In this document: positions 8,084 through 10,805 of the stretch, in pieces
Layout of the letters: the number at the start of each line of letters is the position of its first letter
Numbering within the stretch: the first letter of the stretch is position 1
Assembly: GCA_900552915.1 (NCBI GenBank)
Contig: USBS01000062.1
Location: 1 to 10,805, forward strand
DNA: 10,805 nucleotides
Origin: an uncultured Sutterella sp.
GTDB lineage: Bacteria > Pseudomonadota > Gammaproteobacteria > Burkholderiales > Burkholderiaceae_F
Direction: 5' to 3'
Notes under the pieces: generated by a model
What the model was told of the DNA's origin: nothing
Seen by the model: the letters and a program-made list of their open reading frames with translations, nothing else
The model's database searches: none
Translations under genes and position numbers: made by a program

Positions 8084-8332
8084 TTATGCGTCTTCAACGT
8101 CTAAGAACGGGATGAAAACGTGCTTGCCGTTGCCGCAGTCGGGGCACGTCCACCACTCGGGTAGCGCCGAAAAGGGCGTGCCCGGCGGCGTCTGGTTTTC
8201 GGGACAGCCTTCGGCGGGATCGTACACGTACCAGCAGATCTTGCACTGCATCTTCGTGTCGTCGGCGATGCGGGCGTTGCGTTCGGCGTTGAGTCGGTCG
8301 ATGATGTCCGCGCCGCTGGCAATATCTGTCAT
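8084..8332 (-). CDS. hoxR: HoxR/HupI, hydrogenase-associated rubredoxin
   Basis: An 82-residue rubredoxin with one Fe bound by four cysteines: C30xxC33 (CKIC) and C63xxC66 (CPDC), with WYVYDPAEG and PPGTPFSALPEWW between them. HoxR/HupI rubredoxins sit in uptake hydrogenase operons and are thought to help with assembly or electron transfer under oxygen. The N-terminus carries about 28 residues before the rubredoxin fold. The start at 8332 is supported by AGGAGG with an 8-base gap. An internal Met28 directly before the first Cys is a possible shorter start but has less support. Residue 43 is Cys (AEGCPEN) where Asp is usual, so the protein has a fifth cysteine beside the metal loop. It starts 17 bp after hoxQ and ends 3 bp before hoxT. 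Confidence 0.95.
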   Translation of the reverse strand: MTDIASGADIIDRLNAERNARIADDTKMQCKICWYVYDPAEGCPENQTPPGTPFSALPEWWTCPDCGNGKHVFIPFLDVEDA

Positions 8333-8349
8333 ATAGAGGCCTCCTGAGA

Positions 8350-9156
8350 TCAGCCGAGCGCACCGCGCGCGAGATCGTGCTCAATCCAGTCGATCGTGTC
8401 GCGGATCAGCTTGGCGCTGCGGCCCATGTCGTCGAGCGAAGCCGGCACTTCGGGCGGCACGTGCGTCACGCACAGGCTGTCGAGCAGTACCTTGTGGTTG
8501 TTGTTGATGATGACCGAGCGCCACAGACCGCGCACCTTGGTTGAAAAAATGCGGCTTTCGGCAAAGCCCGAGAGTTCGATCGAAACGGGGCCTTCACCGA
8601 TTGACGTGAGAATGAAAGTTTTGTCGGCCGGAGTGAGCGGCTGACGCACCATGTCGATCTGACGCGGCACATTGTCGGGTTCGGTTTTGCTGATGTCGGT
8701 TTGCGCAAGCGCGTCGTTGATTTCCGAAAGAATGGCGGGAGCGGCAAAAAGTCCCGCAGGAAGTTTTTCGGGAATCTCCACGCGGTCGGCCCCGTTGGAA
8801 ATGGCCGCTTCGACCGAGCGCGGCAACAGCGCCGCCACCAGACTCTTGAGCGGTCCGATTTCAAGGAGCCAAAGTCCCGGCACGGCCGTTTCAAAAGCTT
8901 TCACTTCTCCGTTGTGCAGCGTAATGCGCACTTCGCCCTTCCCCAGAGAATGCATCAGAAACGCGGCGCTTTCGGCGTCGATCTTGCCGAGATCGTAAAT
9001 CCAGTCGGGAGACTTCTGTGTTTCAAAGGCCTCCATAAAAACCTTTTCAAGTTCGCCGAGAACTTTGATCGTCAGATTGGCGGCGCGTCGTTCTGCGCCG
9101 CGGTCAAGGTCCGGACCGTCCCATCCTGTTTTACGTTTGAACTTCAACTCCACCAT
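8350..9156 (-). CDS. hoxQ: HoxQ/HupH/HyaF-family hydrogenase accessory protein
   Basis: A 268-residue HupH/HyaF-family protein. In related systems HoxQ works with HoxO on maturation of the small subunit before export; it is a cytoplasmic assembly factor rather than an enzyme with a known reaction. Two internal copies of one motif are visible: LGKGEVRITLHNG with TAVPGLW (71-96), and IGEGPVSIELSG with TKVRGLW (186-212). The C-terminal block VTHVPPEVPAS with a downstream DDMGRS element (230-247) is typical of the family. No cysteine pair or metal motif is seen. The start at 9156 has GAGGTG about 5 bases upstream. The gene lies 52 bp after hoxO and 17 bp before hoxR. Confidence 0.93.
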   Translation of the reverse strand: MVELKFKRKTGWDGPDLDRGAERRAANLTIKVLGELEKVFMEAFETQKSPDWIYDLGKIDAESAAFLMHSLGKGEVRITLHNGEVKAFETAVPGLWLLEIGPLKSLVAALLPRSVEAAISNGADRVEIPEKLPAGLFAAPAILSEINDALAQTDISKTEPDNVPRQIDMVRQPLTPADKTFILTSIGEGPVSIELSGFAESRIFSTKVRGLWRSVIINNNHKVLLDSLCVTHVPPEVPASLDDMGRSAKLIRDTIDWIEHDLARGALG

Positions 9157-9208
9157 GGGATCACCTCAATTGATTGGAAATTCGTAAGCGTTGTCCGATG
9201 ATCGAGCA

Positions 9209-9679
9209 TCAGGCCTGAGCCGGCTCGATAATGAGCGTTTTTTTGCGGGGTTTGCTCTGCGACGTGAGAATCGCGATGAGTTCGCTTTGATATTCACCCC
9301 ACGGGCGCAGGCCTTCGATGGCGCCGAGAAGCTCTCCGCAGCAGTAGACGGCAACGGCGGGAAGACGCCGAATGCCGAGCTTGGTGGCAAATTCGCGCCC
9401 GATGAGGGGGTCGGTGAACCAGGCGCCCGCAAGCGTTCCCTCAAAGAGCTTTTTGATTTCACGGGCAAGCACCGCCATGTCGAGTGTTTCCTTGAACATA
9501 TTGGGATCGTCGACGATGCATACGAGCCCGATGCCTTCGAGCGACTTCATTTGTGAGTCGTCGGCTTCGGCCAACCAGGTAAATTCGCTCGACTCCCTTA
9601 AGCGGACAAAGAGAGGGTGTTTGTCCGGATCGATGCGCACCAGTTCTTGAGTGACGGCGTTGAGTTTCGATTTGCCCAT
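9209..9679 (-). CDS. hoxO: HoxO/HyaE/HupG-family thioredoxin-fold chaperone
   Basis: A 156-residue protein of the HyaE/HupG/HoxO family. These have a thioredoxin fold without the redox CxxC and are thought to bind the Tat signal or precursor of the hydrogenase small subunit, with HoxQ as partner. The C-terminal half shows the family pattern: ATKLGIRRLPAVAVY (98-112), with the cis-Pro position at P108, followed by GAIEGLRPWGEY (119-130). There is no CxxC; the only cysteines are C54 and an adjacent pair, C113-C114. The start at 9679 is preceded by AGGAA at a reasonable distance and gives MGKSKLNAV. This is the first gene of the operon as seen here. In the Ralstonia order it would follow hoxL, but only a non-coding region lies upstream. 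Confidence 0.88.
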   Translation of the reverse strand: MGKSKLNAVTQELVRIDPDKHPLFVRLRESSEFTWLAEADDSQMKSLEGIGLVCIVDDPNMFKETLDMAVLAREIKKLFEGTLAGAWFTDPLIGREFATKLGIRRLPAVAVYCCGELLGAIEGLRPWGEYQSELIAILTSQSKPRKKTLIIEPAQA

Positions 9680-9930
9680 GACGCGTTCCTATGTTCGGTG
9701 GGCGCGGCGCCGATTTGCCATACAACGTAGGCGCACGCGGCTGACACGAATCATTCTCAACGCAACGGCCTTTGGATTCAATAAGTCTGAAGCAGAGGCG
9801 GGATTAGTTACTTCTCCTCCGAAGGAATTAACCCTGAAGTGCCAAGCTCGAGAATTTACAAAACACCGGACAAAACCAAGGGAAAATACCGATATTCGTG
9901 AAAAGCGGAAAAAATGAGCCTCAAGTGGGT

Positions 9931-9949
9931 GTGCCTAATTTTTAGGCAC
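9931..9949. repeat. Perfect 8-bp inverted repeat, loop 3
   Basis: GTGCCTAA and TTAGGCAC flank TTT, forming a tight stem-loop or palindromic protein site. Neither strand has a U-tract directly after it, so it is not a normal terminator. Part of the right arm (GGCACT) recurs directly at 9958-9963 after an A6 run, so an alternative pairing with the left arm is possible. Confidence 0.7.
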
Positions 9950-9987
9950 TAAAAAAGGGCACTGATTTTTATGAAAAAAATGATCTC

Positions 9988-10028
9988 TGTACACAGTAAT
10001 TCACAAATGGAGTGAATAAGTGTGTACA
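9988..10028. repeat. Long imperfect inverted repeat, 17-bp arms
   Basis: The arms 9988-10004 and 10012-10028 are reverse complements at 15 of 17 positions around a 7-base spacer. The outer parts contain TGTACAC; the inner parts are ATTCAC and GTGAAT. The right outer part lies in a perfect GTGTACAC palindrome (10022-10029). Centres of the two TGTACA-type sites are about 35 bp apart. It could be an operator for a dimeric regulator or a structured RNA leader. No regulator family could be assigned. Confidence 0.75.
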
Positions 10029-10032
10029 CGGT

Positions 10033-10067
10033 CTCAAAGGCTGATGAGTAGGATGAAAGCCTTTGAG
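10033..10067. repeat. Perfect 10-bp inverted repeat, loop 15
   Basis: CTCAAAGGCT (10033-10042) and AGCCTTTGAG (10058-10067) are exact reverse complements around a 15-base loop. The element begins only 4 bases after the preceding dyad. On the plus strand it is followed by only three T residues, so it is a poor terminator at best. Confidence 0.7.
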
Positions 10068-10080
10068 TTTAAAGGGAAAA

Positions 10081-10109
10081 ATTTGATGGATCAAAAATTT
10101 GCTTGACAA
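10081..10109 (-). promoter_or_regulatory. Candidate sigma-70 promoter toward hoxO
   Basis: On the minus strand, TTGTCA (5 of 6 matches to the -35 box) lies 17 bp from TCAAAT (4 of 6 matches to the -10 box). If used, the leader before hoxO would be nearly 400 bases and would contain the three stem-loops. Such hexamer pairs are common in AT-rich DNA, so this is a weak call. Confidence 0.25.
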
Positions 10110-10140
10110 GTTGAATGACGTTTGTATGTCCCGAAAGACC

Positions 10141-10168
10141 TTGACAAAGCACTAAAGGCGCATATATC
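10141..10168 (+). promoter_or_regulatory. Candidate sigma-70 promoter toward yggS
   Basis: A perfect -35 hexamer TTGACA (10141-10146) lies 16 bp from TATATC (10163-10168), which has 4 of 6 matches to the -10 box. A second TTGACA at 10103-10108 has no good -10 partner. The leader to the yggS start would be about 265 bases, which is long, so this may instead serve something unrecognised or nothing. Confidence 0.3.
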
Positions 10169-10439
10169 GGCTGATCGTGTTCAAGGGGGTCGTCTGTGGA
10201 TAACTTGGCCTCGGACGGAACCGAAATACAATGATTTCAATGGGTTGCTTACGCGTTATGCGGCAAGCAGTGCGACGAACATTCTGCGTTTGCGCACGGT
10301 CTCGAAGCGAGTTGCTCAAAGTGGCCTGAATCGAAATTGCCGAACGAGACGCCTTTGTTTCCGGCTTGTCGTAAGATTTGCGGCACAAAGGCGCATTTTG
10401 TGATTAGCATTGGCGCCGACACGACGAAATTGCATCAAC

Positions 10440-10805
10440 ATGAACGAACGAGAACAGGAAATTGCGCGGAATCTTTCGACAGTGAAAGCCCGCCTTGAGG
10501 AAACTTGCAAACGCTGCGGCTGCGCAGCCGATCTTGTCGCTGTTTCGAAGACTTTTCCTGCGGAGGCGGTGCTTGCAGCCGCCGATGCCGGACAAACGGT
10601 CTTCGGTGAAAACTATGCGCAGGAAGGCTGCGGCAAGGTCGACTGGTTTAAGGAACATCGGCCCGACGTGAAGCTCGTCTGGCACTTCATCGGCCCGCTG
10701 CAGGCAAACAAGACGCGTCCGGTGGCAGAGCGCTTCGACTGGGTCGACAGTGTCGACCGATTGCGCATTGCCAAGCGTTTGAGCGATCAGAGGCCGGAAT
10801 CTGCC
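10440..10805 (+). CDS. yggS: YggS/PLPBP-family PLP-binding protein, 5' part
   Basis: The first 122 codons of a YggS/PLPBP-family gene that runs off the right edge; the full family length is about 230 residues. These proteins bind pyridoxal 5'-phosphate and act in vitamin B6 and amino-acid homeostasis, with no firmly established catalytic reaction. Visible here are LVAVSKTFP (32-40), with Lys37 as the PLP lysine, then FGENYAQE and WHFIGPLQANKTR, all diagnostic, and FDWVDSVDRLRIAKRL. The ATG at 10440 gives a normal N-terminus, but no clear Shine-Dalgarno sequence precedes it. A CxxCxC cluster (C23, C26, C28) just before the PLP lysine strand is unusual for the family. It is unrelated to hydrogenase work as far as is known and is transcribed away from the operon. 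Confidence 0.96.
   Translation, partial: MNEREQEIARNLSTVKARLEETCKRCGCAADLVAVSKTFPAEAVLAAADAGQTVFGENYAQEGCGKVDWFKEHRPDVKLVWHFIGPLQANKTRPVAERFDWVDSVDRLRIAKRLSDQRPESA

Larger units (their letters stand above)
9680..10439. other. 760 bp divergent intergenic region, dyad-rich
   Basis: This stretch separates the minus-strand operon from the plus-strand yggS-like gene. No convincing gene lies in it. The part next to hoxO (9680-9830) is mixed in composition, 9840-10130 is AT-rich, and 10130-10439 is again nearer the coding composition. Between 9931 and 10095 there are four inverted repeats (9931-9949, 9988-10028, 10033-10067, 10082-10095), followed by two TTGACA hexamers on the plus strand (10103-10108 and 10141-10146) and a DnaA-box match (10195-10203). 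The operon promoter must lie somewhere here, but I cannot place it with confidence. No sigma-54 GG-N10-GC element of good quality and no FNR box with correct spacing was found. Confidence 0.8.

Noticed and set aside
9827..9843. Sigma-54 promoter, suggested by TGGCACT on the minus strand
   Set aside because: The -12 part reads GGTTA instead of TTGC at the required spacing, so the GC element is missing.
9931..9971. Terminator made of the 9931-9949 hairpin with the later T-run
   Set aside because: The hairpin is followed by TAAAAAAGGG on the plus strand and ACCCACT on the minus strand, neither a U-tract. The T-run at 9966-9970 is too far away.
10041..10058. Hammerhead ribozyme core, suggested by CTGATGA followed by GAAA
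   Set aside because: The seven bases between the two core elements cannot form stem II, and the flanks pair with each other in a simple hairpin, which is the wrong topology. No cleavage-site strand was found.
10082..10095. FNR/ANR box, suggested by TTGAT and ATCAA half-sites
   Set aside because: The half-sites are separated by 2 bases instead of the required 4, so the spacing is wrong for FNR.
10122..10403. Open plus-strand frame of about 90 codons in the intergenic region
   Set aside because: It needs a TTG start with no ribosome site, the second half is Arg-rich and unlike a protein, and no family is recognised. The first half looks slightly protein-like, so a decayed gene fragment cannot be excluded.

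Overview
The window carries an [NiFe]-hydrogenase accessory and maturation operon on the minus strand (9679 down to 112). At the far right, on the plus strand, is the 5' part of a YggS/PLPBP-family gene. In transcription order the operon reads hoxO, hoxQ, hoxR, hoxT, hoxV, hypA, hypB, hypF, hypC, hypD, hypE. This is the order known from the membrane-bound hydrogenase locus of Ralstonia/Cupriavidus (equivalent to hupGHIJK-hypABFCDE of rhizobia). That order, the moderately high GC of the genes and the protein sequences suggest a betaproteobacterium (Burkholderiales). A host-associated Sutterellaceae-type organism is possible, but that is only an inference.

Layout. Positions 1-111 hold a strong intrinsic terminator just after hypE. 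Positions 112-6146 hold the hyp genes: HypE and HypF make the cyanide ligands, HypC and HypD assemble Fe(CN)2CO, and HypA and HypB deliver nickel. Positions 6150-9679 hold five accessory proteins typical of oxygen-exposed or membrane-bound uptake hydrogenases: HoxV, a large-subunit-like scaffold; HoxT, HybE/HupJ-like; HoxR, a rubredoxin; HoxQ, HupH/HyaF-like; and HoxO, HyaE/HupG-like. Genes are separated by at most 52 bp or overlap (ATGA at hoxT/hoxV), and the terminator follows the last gene, so the whole set is probably one transcription unit. All eleven reading frames look intact.

No hydrogenase subunits, cytochrome b (hoxZ), endoprotease (hoxM) or HypC paralogue (hoxL) lie in front of hoxO, where they sit in the Ralstonia locus. 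Instead there is a 760 bp non-coding, partly AT-rich stretch (9680-10439) and then the divergent yggS-like gene. The operon in this window is therefore maturation-only, and its client enzyme must be encoded elsewhere.

The intergenic stretch is the least explained part. Between 9931 and 10095 it packs four inverted repeats, including a 17-bp arm dyad (15 of 17 matching) and a perfect 10-bp stem. It also has two TTGACA hexamers on the plus strand and one DnaA-box match. I see no clearly new enzymatic system. The best candidates for novelty are this dyad-rich control region, the split from the structural genes and the long tails on HoxT.
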